Shown piece after piece: positions 56,395-64,000 of a stretch of 64,000 nt of DNA. The position numbers and the translations under genes were made by a program. Source of the DNA: Arsenicicoccus dermatophilus (GTDB taxonomy: Bacteria; Actinomycetota; Actinomycetes; Actinomycetales; Dermatophilaceae). The stretch is taken from NCBI RefSeq assembly GCF_022568795.1, contig NZ_JAKZHU010000001.1, positions 2,728,001 through 2,792,000 on the forward strand, read 5' to 3'. Position 1 is the first letter of the stretch. Every line of letters starts with the position of its first letter. Under the pieces are notes generated by a model. The model saw nothing but the letters and a program-made list of their open reading frames with translations, had not been told where the DNA came from and searched no databases.

Positions 56395-58462
56395 CGGTGT
56401 CGGGGACCCGGTAGCCGGGGTCGACGAAGCCCCCCGGCGGGGTCTCGATCACCTGGGTCGGCGGGTGCTCCCGGTCGGGGTCGGGGTGGTCACCCACCTG
56501 CTCCCGCAAGGGGTCACCGGCGCCGTGCTGCAGGGCGGCCCGCTCGGCGGGGGTGAGCACCGGCGGGCGGTGGCTCACCTGGCGCTCCTCGCTGGACAGC
56601 CAGATCGGGCGCTCCGGGCGCTTGACGACGTCGGCGAAGATCACCTCGAGCTCCTCGCGGCCCAGGGTCTCCTTCTCCAGCAGCTCCAGGACGAGGCGGT
56701 CCAGGACGTCGCGGTTGTCGTTGAGGGCGTGCCAGGCCTCGTCGTGGGCGTCCTCGATCAGGCGGCGTACCTCGGCGTCGACCACGGCCGCCAGGCCCTC
56801 GGAGTAGTCCTTGCCGTGCCCCATGTCGCGGCCCAGGAAGACCTCGCCGCCGGACTGGCCGAGCTTGACCGCGCCGACCCGCTCCGACATGCCGAACTCC
56901 ATGACCATCTTGCGGGCCAGGCCGGTGGCCTTCTCGATGTCGTTGGAGGCGCCGGTCGTCGGGTCGTGGAAGATCATCTCCTCCGCGACCCGCCCGCCGA
57001 GGGCATAGGCCAGCTGGTCCTGGATCTCGTTGCGGGTCGTGGAGTACTTGTCGTCGAGCGGCAGGACCATGGTGTAGCCGAGGGCCCGCCCGCGCGGCAG
57101 GATCGTGATCTTGCTGACCGGGTCGGTGTGCCGCATCGCCGCGGCGACGAGGGCGTGCCCGCCCTCGTGGTAGGCGGTGATCTTCTTCTCCTTGGCCGAC
57201 ATGATGCGCGTGCGCTTCTGCGGCCCGGCGATGACCCGGTCGATGGCCTCGTCGATGGTGGCGTTGGTGATCTGCTTCTGGTCCGTGCGGGCCGTGAGCA
57301 GCGCGGCCTCGTTGAGCACGTTGGCCAGGTCGGCACCGGTCATGCCGGGGGTGCGACGGGCGACGGCCATCATGTCCACGTCGGACGCCAGCGTCTTGGA
57401 CTTGGCATGGACCTGCAGGATCTGGTGACGGCCGAGCATGTCGGGCGCCTCGACGGCGATCTGCCGGTCGAAGCGGCCGGGACGCAGCAGCGCCGGGTCC
57501 AGGATGTCGGGCCGGTTGGTCGCCGCGATGAGGATGACGTTGGTGCGCGGGTCGAAGCCGTCCATCTCGACGAGCAGCTGGTTGAGGGTCTGCTCGCGCT
57601 CGTCGTGCCCGCCCCCGAGTCCGGCGCCGCGGTGGCGACCCACGGCGTCGATCTCGTCCACGAAGATGATGGCCGGGGCCGAGGCCTTGGCCTGCTCGAA
57701 GAGGTCGCGGACGCGCGAGGCACCCACACCGACGAACATCTCCACGAAGTCCGAGCCGGAGATCGAGTAGAACGGGACCCCCGCCTCACCCGCGACCGCA
57801 CGGGCGAGCAGGGTCTTGCCGGTGCCGGGCTGGCCGTAGAGCAGCACGCCCTTGGGGATCTTGGCCCCGACGGCCAGGAACTTGTCCGGCTCGACGAGGA
57901 ACTCCTTGATCTCCTGGAGCTCCTCGACCGCCTCGTCGGAGCCCGCCACGTCGGCGAAGGTGACCTTGGGCATGTCCTTGGTGGCCACCTTGGCCTTGGA
58001 CTTGCCGAACTGCATCACCTTGCTCCCGCCGCCCTGCATCGAGCTCATGATGAACCACGCGAAGGCGCCGAAGAGCAGCAGCGGCAGCAGGTAGCCGAGC
58101 AGCGCCAGGAACGGCGAGCTGGTCGGCGGCTCCTCGTTGTAACCCTGCTCGGGGGTGTTCTCGTCCAGCAGCCTGACCATCTCGGGGCCGCGGGCGTCGA
58201 TGAAGTGGGCCCGCACCTGGCGCGCGTCCTTGATCCTGGCGCCGTCGGAGAACTCGCTGCCCTTCTTCAAGGTCAGGTCGACCCGGTTGCCGTCGACGAC
58301 CTTGGCCGACTCGACCTTCTTCTCCTTGATGAGCTGCACGGCGCGCGAGGTGTCGATCTCGCGGAAGTCCGAGCTCTCACCGATCGCCATCCAGCCCATG
58401 AGGGCGACGGCCACGAGGACGGCGAGCCACCAGGGGCTGCGGAAGATGCGCTTCAGATCCAT
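56387..58462 (-). CDS. ftsH: FtsH, membrane AAA+ zinc metalloprotease
   Basis: FtsH degrades membrane and short-lived proteins. The 691 residues have two N-terminal helices (residues 11-28 and about 117-139) around an extracytoplasmic domain, Walker A GQPGTGKT at 210-217, Walker [16 protein letters not shown], the second region of homology ([19 protein letters not shown]) and the zinc site [13 protein letters not shown] near residue 430, where HEGGH replaces the common HEAGH. The tail after residue about 620 is Pro/Asp-rich and extended. It is followed by the folate genes in an overlapping operon. Confidence 0.97.
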   Translation of the reverse strand: MDLKRIFRSPWWLAVLVAVALMGWMAIGESSDFREIDTSRAVQLIKEKKVESAKVVDGNRVDLTLKKGSEFSDGARIKDARQVRAHFIDARGPEMVRLLDENTPEQGYNEEPPTSSPFLALLGYLLPLLLFGAFAWFIMSSMQGGGSKVMQFGKSKAKVATKDMPKVTFADVAGSDEAVEELQEIKEFLVEPDKFLAVGAKIPKGVLLYGQPGTGKTLLARAVAGEAGVPFYSISGSDFVEMFVGVGASRVRDLFEQAKASAPAIIFVDEIDAVGRHRGAGLGGGHDEREQTLNQLLVEMDGFDPRTNVILIAATNRPDILDPALLRPGRFDRQIAVEAPDMLGRHQILQVHAKSKTLASDVDMMAVARRTPGMTGADLANVLNEAALLTARTDQKQITNATIDEAIDRVIAGPQKRTRIMSAKEKKITAYHEGGHALVAAAMRHTDPVSKITILPRGRALGYTMVLPLDDKYSTTRNEIQDQLAYALGGRVAEEMIFHDPTTGASNDIEKATGLARKMVMEFGMSERVGAVKLGQSGGEVFLGRDMGHGKDYSEGLAAVVDAEVRRLIEDAHDEAWHALNDNRDVLDRLVLELLEKETLGREELEVIFADVVKRPERPIWLSSEERQVSHRPPVLTPAERAALQHGAGDPLREQVGDHPDPDREHPPTQVIETPPGGFVDPGYRVPDTDV

Positions 58463-58588
58463 GTACGTGCGGGGAGCGACCCCGTCCCTTCCTGCTCACA
58501 CTGCGGCCGAGGCCGATAGGTCGGCGGCGCCCGGTCCGGGCATCGCCGTGTGGCTCAACGACCGAGCCCGGGGAGGTGTTCCCCCACG

Positions 58589-59140
<552 letters not shown>

Positions 59141-59244
59141 TGCGTCTCCTCGGGGGTCGGGGGTGAGCTGCGCGCCCCGGGAGGTCCGCCCCGGTGCGAC
59201 GTGCACAGACGAGTATGCCGTGCCCAGGGCCTCCTGCGGTGCGC

Positions 59245-60258
59245 CTAGCCCGAGCGCCGGTCACGTTCCAGCTCGACCTGCCCGGCGCGCCCGCTAGTGC
59301 GGCGGGCGGTCACGGACCCGGGCAGGGCGACCGGACCCTGGCCCCGCCAGCGGGTGACCAGGGCGTCCAGGGCGTCGACGTGCGCGGCGGTGAGGGCACC
59401 TGGGGTGGCCCCGGCGGCCAGGGCGGCCCGGTGGAGCACCCGACTGCGGACGGCGCGGGAGAGGGCGGCGAGCTCCGCGGCGGGCAGGGTGGTGACGGTC
59501 CCGTCCGGGACGGCGGCGCCCGCCGCACGTGCGGCCAACCAGTCCTGCGCCAGGGCGTCCAGGGCGTCGGCGTCGGCCCGCAGCAGCGCGGCGCTGCGCG
59601 CCAGGGCATCCCGTATGCCGGGGCCCAGCTGCTCCTCGAGCAGGGGCATCAGGGCCCGTGCCCGCACCCGGGCGTAGGTGGGATCGGCGTTGTGCGGGTC
59701 CGCCCACGGGGTGAGGCCGTCGTGCCGGCATACGGCCGTCGTGTCCTCCCGGGTGACGCCGAGGAGCGGTCGGTGGACGATCCCGCGGACCGGGGGCATG
59801 CCGGCGAGCGACCGGGCCCCGCTCCCCCGGGCCAGCCCGAGGAGCACCTGCTCGGCCTGGTCGTCGCGGGTGTGGGCGAGCAGCACGGCGACGGCCCCCA
59901 GCTGCGCGGCGACCTCGGCCAGCGCGCCGTGGCGGGCGGTGCGGGCCGCGTCCTCGGGGCCGCCGGCTCCCGCCCGCACCTCGACCCGGCGCACCACGAC
60001 GGGGTGCAGCCCGAGGTCCCGGCACCGGTCGGCGGCCTGGGCGGCCACCTGCACGGAGCCGTCCTGCAGGCCGTGGTCGACGACCACGGCCCCCGCCGCC
60101 CGGCCGGTCTTGTCGACCTCGAAGGCGACCGCCGAGGCCAGGGCGAGCGAGTCGGTCCCGCCGCTGCACGCCACGAGGACCAGCCCCTCGGGGAGCTGGT
60201 CCAGGTGGCGCCGGACGGCGAGGCGGACGGCGGCGACGCCCGGCGGGGGTCCGACCAC
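59245..60258 (-). CDS. tilS: TilS, tRNA(Ile)-lysidine synthase
   Basis: TilS converts C34 of the CAU-anticodon tRNA-Ile to lysidine so that AUA codons are read. The 337 residues have the PP-loop ACSGGTDSLALASAV (residues 30-44), VVVDHGLQDGS, ARHGALAEVAAQLG, LLAHTRDDQAEQVLLGLARG and DPTYARVRARALMPLLEEQL. The C-terminal domain is short, as in other actinobacteria. It starts two bases after the stop of the zinc-protein gene. Confidence 0.94.
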   Translation of the reverse strand: MVGPPPGVAAVRLAVRRHLDQLPEGLVLVACSGGTDSLALASAVAFEVDKTGRAAGAVVVDHGLQDGSVQVAAQAADRCRDLGLHPVVVRRVEVRAGAGGPEDAARTARHGALAEVAAQLGAVAVLLAHTRDDQAEQVLLGLARGSGARSLAGMPPVRGIVHRPLLGVTREDTTAVCRHDGLTPWADPHNADPTYARVRARALMPLLEEQLGPGIRDALARSAALLRADADALDALAQDWLAARAAGAAVPDGTVTTLPAAELAALSRAVRSRVLHRAALAAGATPGALTAAHVDALDALVTRWRGQGPVALPGSVTARRTSGRAGQVELERDRRSG

Positions 60259-60259
60259 G

Positions 60260-61363
60260 TCAGCCGTGGACGCGGGCGAGCCAGATCCGGTGGTCGCCGA
60301 TCTCGGCCGGGGTGGGCAGCGTCTCGGGCGAGGTCCACACCTCGTTGAATCCGTCCACGCCCACCGCGTCCACGACGCCGCGGACGAAGGTCGCCCCCTC
60401 GGAGTACTGCCGCATCTTGGCCTCCAGGCCGAGCAGGCGCCGGATGATCCGGTCGACGTCGGAGCGTCCGCCGCGGCGCTCGTCGAACTTCGCGCGGATG
60501 GTGTCGACGGTGGGGATGACCGTCGGGCCCACGTCGTCCATGACCACGTCGGCGTGGCCCTCGAGCAGGCTCATGATGGCGGTGATCCGGGCGATCTCCT
60601 CGCGCTGCTCCGGCGTGGTCACCAGGTCGGACAGGCCGTTGCCGCCCTCGGCCACGGCGGCCGGCAGGTTGCGGACCATCATGGCGAGGCGGGCCGCCAG
60701 CTGGCCGGGGTCGGGCACCAGGCTGACCGAGAGCTCGCGCGTCCGGTCGAGCATGTGCTGCCGCAGCCAGGGCACCGCGGTGAACTGCACCCGGTGGGTC
60801 TCCTCGTGCAGGCACACCCAGCGGCGGAAGTCGGTGGGGTCGACCCCGAGCTCGCGCTCGACCTCGACCACGTTGGGGGCGACGAGCAGCAGGCGGGGGG
60901 TGCCGCCGGGCGCCAGGTCGTACTGCCCCAGCACCTTGCTCGCGAGGAAGGCCATCAGCGCGCCGGTCTCGCCGCCGGTGACCTTGCCTCCGAGCGTGAG
61001 CGCGGCCGGGCCGATCTCGGTGGATCGGGCGGCAAGGAGCTTGTCGGTGACCGGCGCGAGCATCCCGCGCATCGACTCGACGTTGGCGTCGATCCAGCCA
61101 CCGCGGTCCAGGACCCGGGCGGGCTCGGCGCTCGCCGGGGCATGCATCCGCGCGGTGTCGGCGACGTGCCGGGCGGACTCCGCGGCGCAGCGTCGCAGGG
61201 TCTGCACCGCGTCGGTGGCCTCCGCCGGGGTGACCTGGGGGCCGCGGGGCACGAGGCGGCGACCGGTGGCGGCGGCGAAGTCCCAGTCGACCAGCTCCGG
61301 CGTGGTCCCCGGGGCGTGGACGGCCGGGGCGTCCTGGACAGGCTCGTTCGGGCTCATGTCCAT
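60260..61363 (-). CDS. Zinc-dependent metalloprotease-like protein (DUF2342, HExxH)
   Basis: This 367-residue protein has HEETHRVQFTAVPW, an HExxH zinc motif, and downstream the segment LLEGHADVVMDDVG with a likely third ligand. The pattern matches the actinobacterial DUF2342 family, often misnamed F420-biosynthesis associated. It is known next to tilS and dacB in mycobacteria (Rv3626c from memory). No signal peptide is seen, so it is cytoplasmic. The substrate is unknown. Two in-frame ATGs (61363, 61357) are possible starts. Confidence 0.88.
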   Translation of the reverse strand: MDMSPNEPVQDAPAVHAPGTTPELVDWDFAAATGRRLVPRGPQVTPAEATDAVQTLRRCAAESARHVADTARMHAPASAEPARVLDRGGWIDANVESMRGMLAPVTDKLLAARSTEIGPAALTLGGKVTGGETGALMAFLASKVLGQYDLAPGGTPRLLLVAPNVVEVERELGVDPTDFRRWVCLHEETHRVQFTAVPWLRQHMLDRTRELSVSLVPDPGQLAARLAMMVRNLPAAVAEGGNGLSDLVTTPEQREEIARITAIMSLLEGHADVVMDDVGPTVIPTVDTIRAKFDERRGGRSDVDRIIRRLLGLEAKMRQYSEGATFVRGVVDAVGVDGFNEVWTSPETLPTPAEIGDHRIWLARVHG

Positions 61364-61460
61364 CACAACCCCGCGGGGGGCCGATCCGTTCCCGGGCGAG
61401 CCCCGGTCCGGTGGCAGGCGGCCCGACGGGCCGGGTCGTCGGTGGCCGTGGTCGGCAGGC

Positions 61461-62912
61461 TCAGCGGCAGCCGCAGGCGGCGAGCCGGGACGCGAGGGCA
61501 TCGAGCGCGTCCCGGGCCCCGAACGTCCCGGTGGCGGCGGGGACGTCGTTGGCGAGCACGGCGAAGGCCAGGGTCCGCCCCTCCATGTCCACCACGGTCC
61601 CCGCCAGCGAGCTCGTGCCCGTCAGCGTGCCGGTCTTGGCGCGGACCAGCCCGGCTCCGGCGCGTGCCGGCCCCTCGACATACCGCCCGGACAGGGTCCC
61701 GCTCAGCCCCGCGACGGGCAGGTCCGCCACGACGCGGGCCAGGCCGGCATCGCGCCCGGTGCTGCCGGCGGTCAGCAGGTCGCCGACGAGGCGGGCGGGC
61801 ACCAGCGTGCCGGGAGAGAGACCGCAGGAGTCTGCGAGCCTCAGCCCCCGCACGTCGTGCCCCTGCCGGGACAGCGACGCCTGCACCCACGCGGCGACGG
61901 GGGCGAAGTCGGCCTTGGCGGCCGCGACGGCGCCGGCGTGCACCGCGGCCCGGCGGGCCAGGGCCTCGGTGAGCGCGTTGTCGCTGCGGTCCAGCGCGAC
62001 GGCCATCTGGTCGGCGACCGTCGCGGACCATATGGCGGCCAGGGGCGTCGAGGCCGCCGGCGTCGCCCCGGCGGCCACCCGGACCAGCGGCCCCGTGACC
62101 GTGATCCCCGCGTCGGCGAGGCCCTCCCGCAGGACGTCCGTGACATCGGCGACGGGGTCGGCCGCGGCTGCCGTGCCCGACTCGACGAGCGCGTCGGCGA
62201 GACCCACCGACGTGACGCGCCCGGCGATCCCTTCCCCCAGATAGCTCGGGTCCCAGGTCGGCGCGAAGTCCGGGCCGCCCACCCCGGGGTCGTAGCGCAG
62301 CGCCACCGAGGTGATCCCCTTGGCGCGCAGCGCCGCCGCGGTCTGCCGGGCGAGGGTGGCCAGCCCGGCCTGGCCCTCGACGGCGCCGGGCCGGGACTCG
62401 CCGCGACCGAGCAGCATGTCGCCGCCCGCCCGCAGCACGAGGGCACCGTCCGGGGCGAGGACCGTGGCGGTGGTGAGGCGGGTGTCCGGCCCGAGCTCGT
62501 GGACGACCGCGGCGGCGGTGAGCAGCTTGGTGGTGGACGCGGGCGTGCGCGGGGTGTCCGCGGCGACGTCCAGCAGGTGGGCCCCGGTCACGCCGTCGCG
62601 GACCGTCAGCGACACCGTGCCGAGCCGCGGGTCCCGGACGAGGGGCGCCAGGGTCGCGGCGAGGCCCGCGGTGGTGGGGACCCGGCCGGGTCCGGCCGCC
62701 GGGCCGGCCGCGATCGGGGTGGGCAGCGGCACGCGCGGGGTCGCGGGGTCGCCGTCCTGCGCCTGCGGCGTGGGGCGGGCCCTGGCCAGGGCGCTGGGGT
62801 CCGGGTCGATGGTGAGGATGCCCGGGACGACGTCGTGGGCATCCGCGACGCCATATGTGGCAAGGGCCACACCGACCGTTGCCAGGCCGGTCAATAGCGT
62901 CATCCGACGCAC
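61461..62912 (-). CDS. dacB: D-alanyl-D-alanine carboxypeptidase, PBP4/S13 family
   Basis: This enzyme trims or opens peptidoglycan cross-links. The 483 residues start with a signal-like segment (MTLLTGLATVGVALATYGVA) and a Pro/Ala-rich linker. The three penicillin-binding motifs follow: SxxK in PASTTKLLTAAA, SDN in ALDRSDNALTEAL and KTGT in VRAKTGTLTGTSSLAG. GTG 62912 is chosen because GAGGG lies 6 bases before it. It is the first gene of the leftward run towards tilS and divergent from ppa. Confidence 0.92.
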   Translation of the reverse strand: MRRMTLLTGLATVGVALATYGVADAHDVVPGILTIDPDPSALARARPTPQAQDGDPATPRVPLPTPIAAGPAAGPGRVPTTAGLAATLAPLVRDPRLGTVSLTVRDGVTGAHLLDVAADTPRTPASTTKLLTAAAVVHELGPDTRLTTATVLAPDGALVLRAGGDMLLGRGESRPGAVEGQAGLATLARQTAAALRAKGITSVALRYDPGVGGPDFAPTWDPSYLGEGIAGRVTSVGLADALVESGTAAAADPVADVTDVLREGLADAGITVTGPLVRVAAGATPAASTPLAAIWSATVADQMAVALDRSDNALTEALARRAAVHAGAVAAAKADFAPVAAWVQASLSRQGHDVRGLRLADSCGLSPGTLVPARLVGDLLTAGSTGRDAGLARVVADLPVAGLSGTLSGRYVEGPARAGAGLVRAKTGTLTGTSSLAGTVVDMEGRTLAFAVLANDVPAATGTFGARDALDALASRLAACGCR

Positions 62913-63021
62913 GGTCACCCCTCTTGCTTCGGTAGGTTGTGCTGCAACGATCACGTCGACCGATCTGCAGCGTAGGAGTTCTCCCCCGCCGCTGCACGAG
63001 AGCCACGCAAAGGGGCCACCA

Positions 63022-63543
63022 GTGGAGCTGGACGTCACCATCGAGATCCCGTCGGGCAACCGCAACAAGTACGAGGTGGACCACGAGTCGGGCCGCATCC
63101 GCCTGGACCGGATGCTCTTCACCTCCACGCGCTACCCGGCGGACTACGGCTACGTCGACGACTCGCTCGGTGAGGACGGCGACCCGCTGGACGCCCTGGT
63201 GCTGCTCGACGAGCCGACCTTCCCCGGCTGCGTGGTCTCCGCCCGCCCCATCGGCGTCTTCCACATGCGCGACGAGGCCGGCGGCGACGACAAGCTGCTG
63301 TGCATCCCCGCCGGTGACCCCCGCAAGGAGCACATCACCGAGCTGGAGCACATCAGCGACTTCGACCGCCTGGAGATCCAGCACTTCTTCGAGACCTACA
63401 AGGACCTCGAGCCGGGCAAGTCCGTCGAGGGGGCCTTCTGGGCCGGCCGCGAGCGCGCCGAGGAGATCGTCCGTGAGGCGATCCAGCGCGCCAAGGACAA
63501 CAACATCTCGACGCTGCGCTGGCCCGCCCCGCACGGCCACTGA
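63022..63543 (+). CDS. ppa: Ppa, inorganic pyrophosphatase (family I)
   Basis: Ppa hydrolyses pyrophosphate and drives biosynthesis. The 173 residues have VTIEIPSGNRNKYEVDHESG, YPADYGYVDDSLGEDGDPLD with the metal-binding aspartates (DGDPLD), RPIGVFHMRDEAGGDDKLLC and a C-terminal VEGAFWAGRERAEEIVREAI. GTG 63022 follows AAAGGGG. It is flanked downstream by a 20-base-arm hairpin and corresponds to Rv3628 in the conserved block. Confidence 0.96.
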   Translation: MELDVTIEIPSGNRNKYEVDHESGRIRLDRMLFTSTRYPADYGYVDDSLGEDGDPLDALVLLDEPTFPGCVVSARPIGVFHMRDEAGGDDKLLCIPAGDPRKEHITELEHISDFDRLEIQHFFETYKDLEPGKSVEGAFWAGRERAEEIVREAIQRAKDNNISTLRWPAPHGH

Positions 63544-63560
63544 GTCACCCCGCGCGGACG

Positions 63561-63601
63561 GCAGAGCCCGGCACCTCCGTCACGGAGGTGCCGGGCTCTG
63601 C
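63561..63601. terminator. Bidirectional terminator between ppa and NlpC/P60 gene
   Basis: Two perfectly complementary 20-base arms (63561-63580, 63582-63601) are separated by a single base, 18 bases after the ppa stop and between convergent genes. Confidence 0.88.
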
Positions 63602-63663
63602 CGCGGTCCGGGCCGGTGCGCGGCTCCGCGCTCCCGACGAGAGGTCAGGCCGTATGCCGGTCC

Positions 63664-64000
63664 TCAGCCACGCACGCGACCGCCGTACGGCAGCAGGTCC
63701 TTCCAGTACATCGACTCGATCCGGACCCGGGCGCCGGTGTGCGGCGCGTTGATCATCATCCCGTTGCCGAGATACATGCCGACGTGGTGGATCGAGGACA
63801 CGCTCGTGCCGAAGAACACCAGGTCGCCGGGCTGCAGCTGGTCCAGGGGCAGGTGGTCGGTCTGGTTCCACTGGGAGCCGGTGTAGTGGTCGATGCGCAC
63901 GCCCACCCGTCCCCAGGCGGCCTGGGTCAGGCCCGAGCAGTCCCACCGGTCCGGGCCGGAACCGCCCCACAGGTACCACTTGCCCAGCTGGGCCATCGCG
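63664..64000 (-). CDS. NlpC/P60 cell-wall endopeptidase (C-terminal part)
   Basis: The visible C-terminal domain of about 111 residues has the catalytic cysteine in WDCSGLTQAAWGRVG, the histidine in SSIHHVGMYLGNGMMINAP and a following polar residue. It ends in YWKDLLPYGGRVRG. Such enzymes cut the D-Glu to diaminopimelate bond of stem peptides and are exported. The sequence before the domain, and so any signal peptide or binding domain, lies beyond the window edge; the ATG at 63996 is inside the domain. Confidence 0.88.
   Translation of the reverse strand, partial: AMAQLGKWYLWGGSGPDRWDCSGLTQAAWGRVGVRIDHYTGSQWNQTDHLPLDQLQPGDLVFFGTSVSSIHHVGMYLGNGMMINAPHTGARVRIESMYWKDLLPYGGRVRG

Noticed and set aside
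56270-58519. 749-codon open frame opposite ftsH
   Set aside because: Same reason; it has His/Asp/Gly-rich composition and no recognisable domain.

Overview
The window is high-GC DNA (about 73 % by eye) with tightly packed genes, many GTG starts and four-base ATGA/GTGA overlaps. The gene set points to an actinomycete: Lsr2, the small ribosomal protein bS22, a fused CobA-HemD, a BldN-like sigma factor, RadA-DisA, ClpC and DUF222/HNH. Non-mycelial Micrococcales of the Intrasporangiaceae/Ornithinimicrobiaceae type are my best guess, but the genus cannot be fixed from the sequence alone. No rRNA, tRNA, insertion sequence, prophage or CRISPR array was seen. No gene-free stretch is longer than about 250 bases.

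Region 1 (1-23.3 kb) is a respiratory-chain neighbourhood. It holds menaquinone genes (menD, menC, menB, menE, menA), a System II cytochrome c maturation operon (hemL, a phosphatase/mutase, a TlpA-like thioredoxin, ccdA, resB, ccsB) and a rex-hemA-hemC-cobA/hemD-hemB heme set. Rex senses NADH/NAD+, menaquinone carries the electrons, and heme plus cytochrome maturation supply the acceptor chain, so the block is functionally coherent. Interspersed are an SDR, a Nudix hydrolase, an SLT-domain secreted protein, a START-like protein, an SPFH membrane protein and a MarR regulator.

Region 2 (23.4-38.6 kb) starts with a BldN-like ECF sigma factor and its presumed membrane partner (DUF5667 with a long Pro/Thr stalk). 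Leftward genes follow: acyltransferase, epimerase, bS22, an excisionase-type HTH protein, an AcuC-like deacetylase, a GNAT protein, proC, proline dehydrogenase, a TetR-controlled ABC-2 exporter, a TIM-barrel isomerase and Ppx. The rightward part is a cysteine-rich conserved protein coupled to a methyltransferase. From memory, the 17-38 kb order resembles the Rv0495c-Rv0512 segment of Mycobacterium tuberculosis and 1-16 kb resembles Rv0524-Rv0555.

Region 3 (38.6-40.7 kb) is a short junction with a Nudix hydrolase and a DUF222/HNH protein whose nuclease core looks internally deleted. Region 4 (40.8-64 kb) holds genome maintenance and folate genes: radA, disA, mutY, an SGNH hydrolase, argA, clpC, lsr2, lysS, a DUF3180 gene, folB-folK, folP, folE, ftsH, hpt, tilS, a HExxH zinc protein, dacB, ppa and an NlpC/P60 protein cut by the right edge. 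This resembles the Rv3585-Rv3628 order.

Five signals cut across genes. (a) Two otherwise normal genes (menB and the DUF5667 gene) each carry an apparent one-base deletion. (b) At least 14 genes have a TAnnnT -10 hexamer placed 6-7 bases before the start codon, implying leaderless mRNAs. (c) radA has a textbook RecA-NDp/PafBC-type promoter and the DUF222 gene a one-mismatch LexA box. (d) A perfect-arm palindrome sits between tetR and its exporter. (e) The octamer CGGCATAC/GTATGCCG occurs 23 times, far above rough expectation and concentrated in intergenic DNA.
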